Shown here: in pieces, positions 49,290-58,425 of the stretch
Layout: each line of letters starts with the position of its first letter
How positions within the stretch are numbered: position 1 is the first letter of the stretch
DNA from: JASLEW01 sp963732005
GTDB lineage: Bacteria > Acidobacteriota > Thermoanaerobaculia > Multivoradales > UBA5704
DNA: 64,000 nt
Direction: 5' to 3'
Assembly (NCBI GenBank): GCA_963732005.1
Contig: CAVSXT010000003.1
Location: forward strand, 1,612,001-1,676,000
Made by a program: the position numbers and the translations under genes
The notes under the pieces: model-generated
What the model saw: the letters and a program-made list of their open reading frames with translations, nothing else
The model's database searches: none
What the model was told of the DNA's origin: nothing

Positions 49290-50097
49290 GGAACCGCGCC
49301 GCGCCGGCGAGGCCGACGCCGCCGAGCCGCAGGGCTTTCCCGAGCTCGAGCTGGATCGCCGCGGGCGGGAGCAGGTCAAGGCGGTGCTCAACGTGCTCAC
49401 CGAATCCTCTTTCTTCTACCGCGAGGACGACGCGGATCTCTTCTTCTTCCTGCGCCGCCACCAGGGGTCCTTCCGCCAGCTGTTCGAGAGCTACTTCGGC
49501 TGGCGGCTGTACGTGGACCGCCAGTGCGCGCGGCTGATCAAGGAGCGCCATTACAACGAGGCGGTGCGCCCGGCGCAGCGGGCGCTGTTCGACCTCCGGC
49601 GGCGCGACGAGTGCCTGCTCTTCGCCCTGCTCCTCGAGTTCCACGAGGAGGAGGGGCAGCGCCAGGGAGTGACGCCCGACGACGACCGGCGGCTCCGCTT
49701 CCTGCTCGGCGACTTCGTGGGATTCGCGATCCGCCGCGGTCGCGAGGAGCTGGCCGAGGCCATGCCGGCGGAGGCGCGCCTGTTCGAGGCGGTGCGCCCG
49801 CTGTTCGAGCAGCTGGAACGCCACCGCTTCGTGCGCCTGGTCGACCGCAAGGCGCCCGAAGCCGGCGACGAGCTGCCGGCGGGCATGGCGGAGCATCTGC
49901 TCTACGAGTTCCTGCCGGGGATCCGCTGCTACGACCCGTCCCGCGCGGCGCGCGGCGTCGTGCTCCGCGCCTATCGGAGCGGCGCCGGCGAAGAGGCGGC
50001 AGGAAGCGGCGATTCCCCCGATGACGCCGAGGCCGGGGGCGGAGCCGATGCCGGCCCGGCCGCCGAGGCCGCGCTGCCGGCTCCCGAGGCGACGTGA
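49282..50097 (+). CDS. jetB: Wadjet MukE-like subunit JetB
   Basis: A 271-residue KITE protein (tandem winged helix) that binds JetA, in the DUF4194/MukE-like class. The core is QVKAVLNVLTESSFFYREDDADLFFFLRRH, FGWRLYVDRQCARLIKERHY and LLLEFHEEEGQRQGV, with an acidic tail after residue 230. JetB normally loads with JetA onto the JetC heads. ATG 49282 lies within the end of jetA and the stop overlaps the jetC start, so all four jet genes are translationally coupled. Confidence 0.8.
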   Translation: MAEEPRRAGEADAAEPQGFPELELDRRGREQVKAVLNVLTESSFFYREDDADLFFFLRRHQGSFRQLFESYFGWRLYVDRQCARLIKERHYNEAVRPAQRALFDLRRRDECLLFALLLEFHEEEGQRQGVTPDDDRRLRFLLGDFVGFAIRRGREELAEAMPAEARLFEAVRPLFEQLERHRFVRLVDRKAPEAGDELPAGMAEHLLYEFLPGIRCYDPSRAARGVVLRAYRSGAGEEAAGSGDSPDDAEAGGGADAGPAAEAALPAPEAT

Positions 50098-53000
50098 GCG
50101 GGCTCTGCCACATCCGCCGCGTCCGGTTGATCAATTTCCACAACCTGGTGGACGAGACGCTGCCGGTGCGCAGGAATCTGTTCCTGATCGGCGACAACCA
50201 GAGCGGCAAGACGACGGCGCTCGACGCGGTGCACTTCGCGCTCACCGCCGGGGTGGAGATGGAGCTCAACGCGGCCGCCCGCTTCGGGCCGCGGACGGAG
50301 CCTGGGCGCAACCTCGCGAGCATCGTGCTGCGCTACGACCTCGAGCGAGACATCGCGCTGCGCGGTCCGGCGGTGATGTATGCCGCGCTCGAGATCGCCG
50401 ACGCGAGCGGCACCGTGCATTGCTTCGGCGCCGGCGCCTTCGCCACCTCGCTCGAGTCGCAGCCGGACGTCTGGGGCTTCGTGGCGCGCGGGGCGACGCT
50501 CGAAGAGATCGGCCTGTGCGAGGAGGAGGCTGACGGCGCGGGCGGCGTGCGGCGGCGTCCCCGCGACCGCCGGGAGCTCGAGGAGCGGCTGGGACGGGGC
50601 GTCGTCTTCGACAAGGGGCGGTATCGCACGGCGCTGGCGCAGCTGCTGTTCCGCGACCGCGATGCCTACGAGCGGGTCCTGGGACTGCTCGCGGCCGGGA
50701 AGGCCTATCGCGAGATGGTGGCGCGGGCGCGCAACCTCGACGAGCTGTTCATCGGGCTCTTGCCGCCGCCGGCCGAGGCCGAGTTCGAGGAGGTGCGCTC
50801 GGCGCTGCGCGCCATCGAGGGCATCCGTAGCGACCTCGGCGACCTCGGTGCCGAGCTCGAGGTGCTGCACGACGTGCTCGAGAAGCTGCAGGCGGCGAGC
50901 GCCGCCACCGAGCAGATGGCGCGCTACGCCTTCGTCGGCGCGGAGCTGGCGCGCCGCGCCGCGGCCCGGGCGCTCGAGGAGGCGCGGCGCCAGGAGGAGC
51001 AGGCGGCGGCGGACGCGGCGCGGGCGGCCGCCGAGCGGCGGGAAGCCGAGCTCGAGGTGACGCGGCTCGGCGATGCGCTGCGCGGTCTGCAGGCGAGCGC
51101 CGGCGCGGCCCTGCTGGCCCGCGAGGAGGAGGCGCGGCGAGACGCGGCGGATGCCGAGCGCGAAGCGGGGCGTGCCGCCGCCGACCTGGCGGCGCGGCGG
51201 GACCAGCAACGGCGTGCGGCCGACGACGCGGCCGGCGCGGCGGCAGCCGTCGAGGCGGCGAGAGAAAAAGCGCTCGCGGCGTTGCGGTCGGCGAGCGCCG
51301 CGGCCCGCGAGCACCTGGACGAGGAAGCGATCGTGGCGCTGGGCGCGCTCGCCGGCGCCGTCTCGGCATTCCCGCCGGCGACGCCGGCAGTGCCGGCAGC
51401 GGCGGCGGGGCCGGCCGCTCCCGAGGCGCAGCCCGTGCCGGGCGCGCCGGCCGCCGTCGATCGCTTGCTGGCGATCGTGCGGCGCGGCTTCGAGGCGGCG
51501 AGCGAGATGGCCGCGGGCCGTGCGGCGGTCGCCGCCGAGGAGGCCGGGCGGCAGGGCGGCGCCGCGGCGGCGGCGGCGCGTGAGGCCGAGGAGGTGCGCC
51601 AGCGCCAGGAGATGACGCTTGATCTGCCCGGGTACGGCGCGCTCCTGGCGGCGCTGGCCGGCGTTGCGCCGCAGGCGGCACCGCTCTATCGCCTGTTCGA
51701 GCTCGCCTCGGCGACGCCGGAGAGCCTGGGCGCCGGCATCGAGTGCATCCTGGGGCCGCGCGTGCTGGGCGCCGTCGTGGTGCCGCCGCACCAGCATGCC
51801 GCGGCACGCGCCTGCGTCCTGGCGCACGGCGGCGGCGTCGAGGTGGTGGATCCTGCCGCAGTGCTGCCAGGCACCGCGGCCAGCGCCCGCGACGGCGCGC
51901 CGGCCGATGGCACGCTGCCGGCGGCGGTGGCCGACGCAGGTCCGCCGGAGCTGGCGTCGATCGGGCGCAGCTTCCTGCGCCGCGTCGCCGGCGACGTCCG
52001 CATCCTGGCCGCCGGCGAAGCCCGCGGCGATGCCGAGCGCGCGGTCTGGGCCGACGGCGCTCTCCACGAGCAGGGCGCCGAATCGCGCCTCGAGCCGGCG
52101 GTGCCGCGCTGGCTCGGGGCCGCGGCCCGCGCTCGGGCGGCGGCGGTGGAAGCGGCGCGGCTCGGCGCCTTGGCGGTGCAGCGCGCGGCCGAAAGCCGGC
52201 GCGCGGCGGCCGGCGCCGCGGCGCACCGCGAGGCGGCAAACTCCTGCCGGCAGGCGCTCGAGCGCCTGGACGCCGGTTCGCCGGCGCGGCTGGGGACCCT
52301 GGCGGCCGCCGCCGGCGAGGCGCGCGCCCGCTGGCGGGAGCGCGATGCGGCGGCAGCGCAGGCGGGCGAACGGGTCGAGAGTGCCGAGCGGCGGTGGGCG
52401 CAGCTGCGGGGCCGGCTGGCCGAGATTGCCGCCGCGGTCGCCAGCGCCGGCGCGGCAGACCTGCGCGAGCGGGTCGGCCGTGCCGAGGTGGCCCTCGAGC
52501 TGGCCCGCCAGCGGGAGAAGGCGACGATCGCAGCCGCGGCGGGGGCCAGCGAGGCGGCGCAGCGGCGCAGCGGGGAGGCGACCGCGGCGGCGGGCGGCCT
52601 GCAGGCCGCCACGGCAGCGGCTCGGAACCGCGGCGAGGCGCTGCTGCCGCTGCTGGAAGACGCGCGGCATCGCGGCGACCTGGTGGACTATGCCTTCCGC
52701 ATCATGCGCGGCCAGCAGATCCTGGCGGAGAACGTCGCCGGGCTGATCGGCGAGGCGTCGAACGCGCGGGCGCGGGCGTTCCAGTGGTTGGATTCGTCCG
52801 ACGGCCTGCGCCACGAGCGTCTCTGGCAGAAGTACGCTTTCCGGCTGGACGAGGCCCGGTGCGAGGTGCGCGATCAGGCCGGCCGCCCGGTCGATCAGGT
52901 CTTCCGCGAACGCAACGAGGAGGTCCAGTCGCTGCAGGGCGCCCTGGACCAGCGGACGCGCGACCTGCTCGAACGGGTGGTGATGGCCGGTCTGGTGCGG

Positions 53001-53837
53001 CGTCTCCAGGGGCAGGTGCGCGAGCTGCGCGACGTCATCCAGGGGATCAACCGCCTGGCGGCAGACCTGCGCTTCGGCGCCAGCCGGTTCCAGTTCTCCC
53101 TGCGCCAGCGCCCGGAGCGGCAGCGCCTGCTCGAGCTGCTGCGGGAGCAGTCGGCGCTGCAGCCGGCGCTGCGCGAGGAGCTGCGGGACTTTTTCGCCGC
53201 CCGCCTCGACGATCTGCGCCAGGTGCGCGAGGGCGAGGTGCCGGAGATCCTCGACTACCGCCGCTGGTTCGAATACGTGCTGCAGGTCCAGAGCCGCTCC
53301 GACGGCGGCGCGCGCGACCTGTCGCGCCAGCGTCTGCGGTTCGGCTCGACGGGCGAGCAGGCGGTGCCGACGTACCTGCTGGTGATCGCGGTGGCGTCGC
53401 TGCTCTACGACCGCACCGACGCCCGCCTGCGGCTGCTGCTGCTCGACGAGGCCTTCCTGGGGATCGACGCCGGCCGGCGCGAGGTGCTGATGCAGTTCGC
53501 GGACCGCGCCGGGGTGGACCTGATCGTGGCCACGCCGGAGCTCGACGGCGTGACGCCGGCGCTGGCCGCCTCGAGCACGCTGTTCATCGAGAAGACCGCG
53601 GAGCAGGACGTGTTCATCAGCGATTTTCACTGGGCGCGCCCCGACGCCCAGGCGGCGCTGTTCGAGCGCCCGGCCGAGCCGGCGGCGGCCGAGCTGCTGC
53701 TGGGCGTGGCGCGCGAGGCGCCGGCCGCCGCGCCGCAGGACGGCGCGGACGGAACGCCGCCGCAGAACGGCGCCGACAGAACTCCGCCGGAGAACGGCGC
53801 GGACGGCACGCCGCCGCCGCCGCGGGAGCCTCCGTGA
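50094..53837 (+). CDS. jetC: Wadjet SMC-like ATPase JetC
   Basis: A 1247-residue SMC/MukB-like motor that extrudes plasmid DNA. Walker A is GDNQSGKT (residues 32-39). Two long Ala/Glu/Arg-rich coiled coils (about 250-520 and 680-930) flank a hinge-like domain near residues 520-600 (ATPESLGAGIECILGPRVLG). The signature LRFGSTGEQAV is near residue 1083 and Walker B RLLLLDEAF near residue 1112, followed by D-loop GIDAGRRE. The ATPase is therefore complete. The C-terminal 40 residues repeat a Gly-Ala-Asp-Gly-Thr-Pro-Pro unit. GTG 50094 overlaps jetB; GTG of jetD overlaps the stop. Confidence 0.9.
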   Translation: MSGLCHIRRVRLINFHNLVDETLPVRRNLFLIGDNQSGKTTALDAVHFALTAGVEMELNAAARFGPRTEPGRNLASIVLRYDLERDIALRGPAVMYAALEIADASGTVHCFGAGAFATSLESQPDVWGFVARGATLEEIGLCEEEADGAGGVRRRPRDRRELEERLGRGVVFDKGRYRTALAQLLFRDRDAYERVLGLLAAGKAYREMVARARNLDELFIGLLPPPAEAEFEEVRSALRAIEGIRSDLGDLGAELEVLHDVLEKLQAASAATEQMARYAFVGAELARRAAARALEEARRQEEQAAADAARAAAERREAELEVTRLGDALRGLQASAGAALLAREEEARRDAADAEREAGRAAADLAARRDQQRRAADDAAGAAAAVEAAREKALAALRSASAAAREHLDEEAIVALGALAGAVSAFPPATPAVPAAAAGPAAPEAQPVPGAPAAVDRLLAIVRRGFEAASEMAAGRAAVAAEEAGRQGGAAAAAAREAEEVRQRQEMTLDLPGYGALLAALAGVAPQAAPLYRLFELASATPESLGAGIECILGPRVLGAVVVPPHQHAAARACVLAHGGGVEVVDPAAVLPGTAASARDGAPADGTLPAAVADAGPPELASIGRSFLRRVAGDVRILAAGEARGDAERAVWADGALHEQGAESRLEPAVPRWLGAAARARAAAVEAARLGALAVQRAAESRRAAAGAAAHREAANSCRQALERLDAGSPARLGTLAAAAGEARARWRERDAAAAQAGERVESAERRWAQLRGRLAEIAAAVASAGAADLRERVGRAEVALELARQREKATIAAAAGASEAAQRRSGEATAAAGGLQAATAAARNRGEALLPLLEDARHRGDLVDYAFRIMRGQQILAENVAGLIGEASNARARAFQWLDSSDGLRHERLWQKYAFRLDEARCEVRDQAGRPVDQVFRERNEEVQSLQGALDQRTRDLLERVVMAGLVRRLQGQVRELRDVIQGINRLAADLRFGASRFQFSLRQRPERQRLLELLREQSALQPALREELRDFFAARLDDLRQVREGEVPEILDYRRWFEYVLQVQSRSDGGARDLSRQRLRFGSTGEQAVPTYLLVIAVASLLYDRTDARLRLLLLDEAFLGIDAGRREVLMQFADRAGVDLIVATPELDGVTPALAASSTLFIEKTAEQDVFISDFHWARPDAQAALFERPAEPAAAELLLGVAREAPAAAPQDGADGTPPQNGADRTPPENGADGTPPPPREPP

Positions 53838-55249
53838 GCGGCCCGCCGGCCGCGGGCGGGCATGGCGGGCCGATCGCCGGCGTGCGCGAGCGCTTGGCTG
53901 GCGACGGCGCGTGGCGCGCCCTGGTGGCGGCGATCCTGGACCGCACCGACCGCCGCGGCGCGCTGCCCAAGCGCCTGACGCTGCGCTGCGCCGCGCCGGA
54001 GGAGCACGAGGCCGCGGTGGGCCTGCTCTCGGCGGCCGCCGTCAGGCTGGTGGATGCGGGGGGCGCGGCGATGCGGCTCGACCTCGCGCGAGCCGACGCC
54101 GCCCTGCGTGCGGCGGGTTGGCCGGGGCTCGCCGAGGTGCTTTACGCCGCGACCGGGCGCGCGCCGCATGACCTGCACGCCGAGGCCTCGGCGCTGGGGG
54201 CGCGAGCGGCGGCAACCGCGCTGGCGTTGGCCGGACGCGGTTGCCGGCCGGACGGCGCCGCGGCCGCCTTCCTCCACGCCCAGGCGGAGCGGCTGGCCAG
54301 TGCGCGCGGCGAGCTGTTCGAGATGGCGCGCCGCGAGGGCCTGCCGCGGCTGGAGAGCGAGCTGGAGCTGCTGGCCCGTTCGCTCGAGCTTGCCGAGCAC
54401 AACGACCAGCCGGTGCGGCTCGCCAACTTCGCACGCCGCGCCACCGGTTCGACCAAAGGGTTGCGGGCGGGAGATTGGCGCTACGTGCGCCTGGCCGACG
54501 CGCTGCTGCGGCACCTGCCGGGGCTTGCCGAGGGCGTCGCCGCCGAGGGCCTGCACGAGCCGGCCGACCGCCGCCGGCTGGCGCTCGAGCGCCTCGGCAT
54601 CTTCCGCAACGAGACGCCGATCGACGTCCTTTGCTTCGGCCACCTGGTGTTGGAGAAGTCGGGGCGCACCTTTGCCGAGGCGGCGCTGCACCGCGAGCTG
54701 GGTGAGCCGTGCCGCCTGCTGTTGCTGCACCTGCGCGGCGCCCGCATCGCCGAGCTGCGCGCCGAGCGCGTGGTCAGCATCGAGAACGAGACCACGTTCA
54801 ACGACTACGTCGAGTGGCTGGGCGCCCGCGGCCGCGTCGGCGACGAGATCGTGCTGCTCAGCGAAGGCCAGGCGAACTGGGCGGTGGTCCGGCTGCTGCG
54901 CCTGCTCGCCGCCGCGGCGCCAGGTTTGCCGATGGCGCATTGGGGCGACCTCGACCGTTACGGCGTGCTCATCCTGCGCAGCCTGAGGCGGCGCAGCGGT
55001 CTGCCGGTCGAGCCGTGGCGGATGGACCCGGCGACCTTCGAGCGCTTCGTGGATCGCGGTCTGCCGCTCGCCGCCGGCGAGGCCGAGGAGATCGAGTCGC
55101 TGCTCGCCGCGTCGCCCGGCGAGGCAGCGGGCGACCTCCTCCACGCCATCCACGGCGCGGGCCGCTGGGTGGAGCAGGAGACGGTGGCCGAGGAGGTGCT
55201 CGGCGACCACGACCTGTCGGTACTGGCCACAGAGAGGAGCCGGCCATGA
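53834..55249 (+). CDS. jetD: Wadjet TOPRIM nuclease subunit JetD
   Basis: A 471-residue topoisomerase VI A-like nuclease, the effector that cuts circular plasmid DNA trapped by JetABC. The C-terminal DUF2220/TOPRIM domain shows the acidic metal cluster: IENETTF (Glu near residue 317), HWGDLDRYGVLIL (DxD near residue 372) and WVEQE near residue 448. The N-terminal half (RLTLRCAAPEEHEAAV, LARSLELAEHNDQPVRLANFARR) matches the DUF3322-type arm. GTG 53834 overlaps jetC (GTGA). Its stop overlaps the next start (ATGA), joining a DUF190-CBS gene to the operon. Confidence 0.85.
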   Translation: MSGPPAAGGHGGPIAGVRERLAGDGAWRALVAAILDRTDRRGALPKRLTLRCAAPEEHEAAVGLLSAAAVRLVDAGGAAMRLDLARADAALRAAGWPGLAEVLYAATGRAPHDLHAEASALGARAAATALALAGRGCRPDGAAAAFLHAQAERLASARGELFEMARREGLPRLESELELLARSLELAEHNDQPVRLANFARRATGSTKGLRAGDWRYVRLADALLRHLPGLAEGVAAEGLHEPADRRRLALERLGIFRNETPIDVLCFGHLVLEKSGRTFAEAALHRELGEPCRLLLLHLRGARIAELRAERVVSIENETTFNDYVEWLGARGRVGDEIVLLSEGQANWAVVRLLRLLAAAAPGLPMAHWGDLDRYGVLILRSLRRRSGLPVEPWRMDPATFERFVDRGLPLAAGEAEEIESLLAASPGEAAGDLLHAIHGAGRWVEQETVAEEVLGDHDLSVLATERSRP

Positions 55250-56493
55250 GGATTCTGGGACCCGCCAAGCGGCTAACCGTCTATCTCGGCGAGAGCGACC
55301 GCTGGCGGGGCCTGCCGCTGCACGGCGCACTGCTCGAGACCCTGCGCAAGGATGGCTTCGCGGGCGCCACCGTGATGCGGGGCGTCGCCGGCTTCGGCGC
55401 CCACTCCCGCATCCACAGCACGGCCATCCTCAGGCTCTCCGAGGACCTGCCGCTGGTGCTCGTGCTGGTCGACACCGCGGAGCGGGTCGATCATGCCGTG
55501 GCGCTGATCGGCCCGATGGTGCGCGAGGGCCTGATTACGGTCGAGGACGTGACCATCGTCAAGTACAGCCATCGTTACCTCGCGCCGCTGCCCGCCGACC
55601 TCCCGGTGCGCGAGCTGATGAGCAAGCCGGTGGTGGCGACCACGCCGGGAGCGGCCATCCTCGAAGCCTGGGACCTGATGCTGCAGCACGGGTTGAAGGC
55701 GCTGCCGGTGATCGACGACGGCCAGCGCCCCGTGGGCATGCTGAGCGACGGCGATCTCATGGAGAAGACCGGCCTGGTGCAGCGGCTGGCGGTCGCCGAG
55801 CGCCTGGACGCGGCGACTCTCGCCGGCTGGCGCCTGGCGCTGGCGGGCCTGACCGCCAGGGTCGGCGAGGTCATGACCCAGCCGGTCGAGACGATCCTCG
55901 ACGACAGCTCCCTGGGTCGCGCCGCCGCGCTGATGAGCGAGCATGGGCGCAAGCGGCTGCCGGTGGTGGACCGCGGCGGCGCCCTGGTGGGCATGCTCAG
56001 CCGCTTCGACGTGCTGGCCGCCGTCTCGCCGGCGCACAAGGGCCAGCGCGAGCAGCCCCCGCCCGGAGCGTCGCGGACGGTCGGGGAGGTGATGGACCGG
56101 CGCCTTCCCGCGGTGCCCGAGGACGCCGACCTGCCCGAGGTGGTGGCGCAGATGGTGGCGGGCGGTCACAAGCGCCTGATCGTGGTGGACGGAGAGGGCC
56201 GCCCGCTGGGCCTGGTCAGCGATGGCGACCTGGTCGCGAGGGTGCGGCCCGAGGCCCGCTCCGGCCTGCTGAGTGCCCTAGCGCGGCGCGGCCGGGCGCC
56301 GGAGGACGCCACCGCCACCGCCCGCGAGCTGATGTCGCCGGGCATGCTGGAAGTCGGCCCCGGGATGCCGGTGGGTGAGGCGATCCAGCGGGCGCTCGCC
56401 AACCGCCGCAAGCGCCTGGTGGTCGTGGACGATCAAGGTCGCGCCGTCGGCATCGTCGACCGCCGGGATCTGCTGCGCGCCATCGCCGGCTAG
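55246..56493 (+). CDS. DUF190 protein fused to four CBS domains
   Basis: A 415-residue cytoplasmic protein. Residues 1-105 are a DUF190 (PII-like) domain: KRLTVYLGESDRWRGLPLHGALLETLRKDGFAGATVMRGVAGFG. Four CBS motifs follow: VRELMSKPVVATTPG, VGEVMTQPVETILDD, VGEVMDRRLPAVPED and ARELMSPGMLEVGPG, each with a closing VVD...GxLSxxD-type segment. Such proteins bind adenine nucleotides and regulate partners such as transporters; DUF190 is often near ion exporters. The start overlaps jetD (ATGA) and the gene is convergent with a cation/proton antiporter 29 bases away. Link to either neighbour is inferred only from position. Confidence 0.88.
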   Translation: MRILGPAKRLTVYLGESDRWRGLPLHGALLETLRKDGFAGATVMRGVAGFGAHSRIHSTAILRLSEDLPLVLVLVDTAERVDHAVALIGPMVREGLITVEDVTIVKYSHRYLAPLPADLPVRELMSKPVVATTPGAAILEAWDLMLQHGLKALPVIDDGQRPVGMLSDGDLMEKTGLVQRLAVAERLDAATLAGWRLALAGLTARVGEVMTQPVETILDDSSLGRAAALMSEHGRKRLPVVDRGGALVGMLSRFDVLAAVSPAHKGQREQPPPGASRTVGEVMDRRLPAVPEDADLPEVVAQMVAGGHKRLIVVDGEGRPLGLVSDGDLVARVRPEARSGLLSALARRGRAPEDATATARELMSPGMLEVGPGMPVGEAIQRALANRRKRLVVVDDQGRAVGIVDRRDLLRAIAG

Positions 56494-56522
56494 CGCTGGC
56501 GCCGCAGGGCGCCCAGCAATGG

Positions 56523-57713
56523 TCACGCCTGCTCGAGGCCGGCGGGGCCGGGCTCCGGCTCGGGGGCCGGGAGCAGGTGGCGCGGCAGGAAGAAGAAGTT
56601 GGCGATCATCGTCGGCACCACCGCGCTGGCGATGACGGCGGCGACCAGGAAGCTGTACTGTGCCTGGTCGATGATGCCGTGGCTGAGGCCAAAGAGGGCG
56701 GAGATGGTGCCGAAGGTCAGGCCCGTGGACATCAGCAGCGTGTAGTAGACGCGCTCGTTGCCCCGGTAGCGGAAGGCCTTGGTGGCCGGGAAGAGGCCTG
56801 TCAGCTTGCTGATCATCTTTGCCAGCAGCAGGACCAGGAAGACCAGCGGCGCGCCGAGCAACGCGGGCACCGAGACGAAGGCGCCAGCGCGGATGAAGTA
56901 GAACGGTGTCAGCAGGCCGAAGGTGAGGGTGCGCAGGCGGCGCACCAGGACGTGATCCTTGCCGACGGTGCCGGCGAGCACCATGCCCACCAGGTAGGCA
57001 GGCAGCACCGCCTCGCTGCCCGCCCAGACCGCCAGCCCCCCGAGGGCGAACAGCAGGAACAGGATGAACTTCGCCTCCAGCTCCGAGGGGCGGTTGCCGA
57101 ACCGGCGGAAGAACCGCGGCGTCAACCAGGGGAGGACCAGGAAGGCTGCCGTGGAAACCACCACGAAGGCCAGGGTCCGCAGCGTGAACGGCGAGAAGAT
57201 GAGCGCCAGCGCCAGCACCGTCCCGAGATCGTTGACGAAGCAGGCCGCCAGGATGGCCTTGCCATACTCGGTACGGTTGAGCCCCAGCTCGAGCATCACG
57301 GCGTAGACCACGGCCACCGAGGTGGTGGACAGCGCGACGCCCGCCAGCCAGCTGCTGCGGGCCGTCCAGCCCAGAAGATAGTGGGCGACGGCGGTGCAGC
57401 CGAGGAAGGGTGCGAAGAAGCCCACCAGGCCGATGCCCACCGCTTCCTTCCATTTCGCCCGGAAGGTGGCGGGGTCCAGCTCGGTGCCGGCGAGAAAGGT
57501 CAGGACGATGGCGCCGGTGCCGGCGAGAAAGGCGATCCAGGGCGCCTTGGCGCCGAGCCCGGCGAAGCCGAAGGCGGCGCCGATCGCCAGCTGGGCGACG
57601 GTGCCGACGACGATCTCGGAAAGGGCGGTCGAGATGCGCAGCCAGATGGCGGCGAGGGTGGCGACCAGGGCCAGTCCGACCCAGAGAGCGGCCAGCAACC
57701 ACGTGCTTTCCAC
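56523..57713 (-). CDS. Cation:proton antiporter, CPA2 family
   Basis: A 396-residue inner-membrane antiporter with about 11-12 helices, starting LLAALWVGLALVATLAAIWL. The functional pair of acidic/polar residues is ACFVNDLGTVLAL (Asn-Asp, as in electroneutral members rather than the Asp-Asp of electrogenic ones). Further marks are TELDPATFRAKWKEA and LTPFYFIRAGAFV. Substrate is Na+ or K+ against H+, not decidable here. There is no C-terminal TrkA-type nucleotide-binding domain; the neighbouring DUF190-CBS protein could supply such control. GTG 57713 has AGGAG 6 nt upstream, sequestered in a 12-bp hairpin. Confidence 0.88.
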   Translation of the reverse strand: MESTWLLAALWVGLALVATLAAIWLRISTALSEIVVGTVAQLAIGAAFGFAGLGAKAPWIAFLAGTGAIVLTFLAGTELDPATFRAKWKEAVGIGLVGFFAPFLGCTAVAHYLLGWTARSSWLAGVALSTTSVAVVYAVMLELGLNRTEYGKAILAACFVNDLGTVLALALIFSPFTLRTLAFVVVSTAAFLVLPWLTPRFFRRFGNRPSELEAKFILFLLFALGGLAVWAGSEAVLPAYLVGMVLAGTVGKDHVLVRRLRTLTFGLLTPFYFIRAGAFVSVPALLGAPLVFLVLLLAKMISKLTGLFPATKAFRYRGNERVYYTLLMSTGLTFGTISALFGLSHGIIDQAQYSFLVAAVIASAVVPTMIANFFFLPRHLLPAPEPEPGPAGLEQA

Positions 57714-57717
57714 GCGC

Positions 57718-57754
57718 GACTCCTACTTTCGACCCAAGGTTAAAAGTAGGAGTC
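57718..57754 (-). promoter_or_regulatory. Hairpin sequestering the antiporter ribosome binding site
   Basis: A perfect 12-bp inverted repeat: GACTCCTACTTT (57718-57729 on +) and AAAGTAGGAGTC (57743-57754), with a 13-base loop. On the minus strand the 3' arm contains AGGAG, 6 nt before GTG 57713. Folding would therefore hide the SD. It could be an ion, pH or temperature-responsive element, or a protein operator. Confidence 0.6.
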
Positions 57755-57949
57755 ATCAGCACGCGCGAGCGGCGGCGTTTCTCGGGCGGACTCCATCGCC
57801 CTGTCGATGGGATGGATGCTAGCCTGGCGTCGCCGACCGGTCAAGCGCGGTGGACCGGTGAGGCCGGTGACGGCAGCCGCGACCATGCGGCGGCGCCATG
57901 GCTCGGCCGCCCCTGCCCGGACCGCCGGGCTTGGCCGCGCCGCTGGCCG

Positions 57950-58291
57950 CTACCGGACCACGTGGCCCGGGATCTTCTTCACCTCGGCATGGAGGCGGCG
58001 CTCGGCATGCCAGAGGTCGTAGGCGTGCTGGAGGCTCAGCCAGTGGGCGGGGCCATTGCCGCAGAACTTGCCCAGGCGCACCGCCATCTCCGGGCTGATG
58101 CCGGAACGGCCGGAAAGGATGCGGTGCAGGGTCTGGCGCGTGACCCGCAGCTGCCGGGCGGCGTCGCTCACCGTCACGTCCAGCGCCGGCAGCACCTCGT
58201 CGCGCAGGACCTCGCCCGGGTGGGCCGGCGACCGGTTCGCCCGGGCCAGCGTTTTCGCGGAAACCTTCCACATCGTGCTCGATGACGGCAT
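57950..58291 (-). CDS. HigA-type XRE-family antitoxin-like regulator (orphan)
   Basis: A 113-residue helix-turn-helix protein of the HigA class: HPGEVLRDEVLPALDVTVSDAARQLRVTRQTLHRILSGRSGISPEMAVRLGKFCG. It ends in the usual helical LWHAERRLHAEV. HigA normally neutralises a HigB ribonuclease encoded just upstream, but no HigB frame exists between it and the divergent DUF2911 gene. It may be an orphan antitoxin or a regulator. ATG 58291 is chosen because GGGAGGGG precedes it by 6 nt; a frame extension to 58366 lacks similarity. Confidence 0.85.
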   Translation of the reverse strand: MPSSSTMWKVSAKTLARANRSPAHPGEVLRDEVLPALDVTVSDAARQLRVTRQTLHRILSGRSGISPEMAVRLGKFCGNGPAHWLSLQHAYDLWHAERRLHAEVKKIPGHVVR

Positions 58292-58425
58292 GCGGATCCC
58301 CTCCCTGGAACGGCGAACCTTTCTCGCGCCTGCCCGTATGTACCGCCAGGAGGTTCCGCAGTTCACTGCCAGCGGCCGCGACGGCCCGCGGCGGCCTGCG
58401 GCCCCTCGCCATCAGGGGAGGTCTC

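Noticed and set aside
45968..49537. A 1189-residue open frame over glgB and jetA
   Set aside because: Only patches match GlgB, those where this frame is the correct one. The rest is Arg/Ala/Gly-rich, typical of an alternative frame in GC-rich DNA.
51743..55249. A 1168-residue protein over jetC and jetD
   Set aside because: The first 700 residues are an out-of-frame reading of jetC; only the part from GTG 53834 matches JetD.
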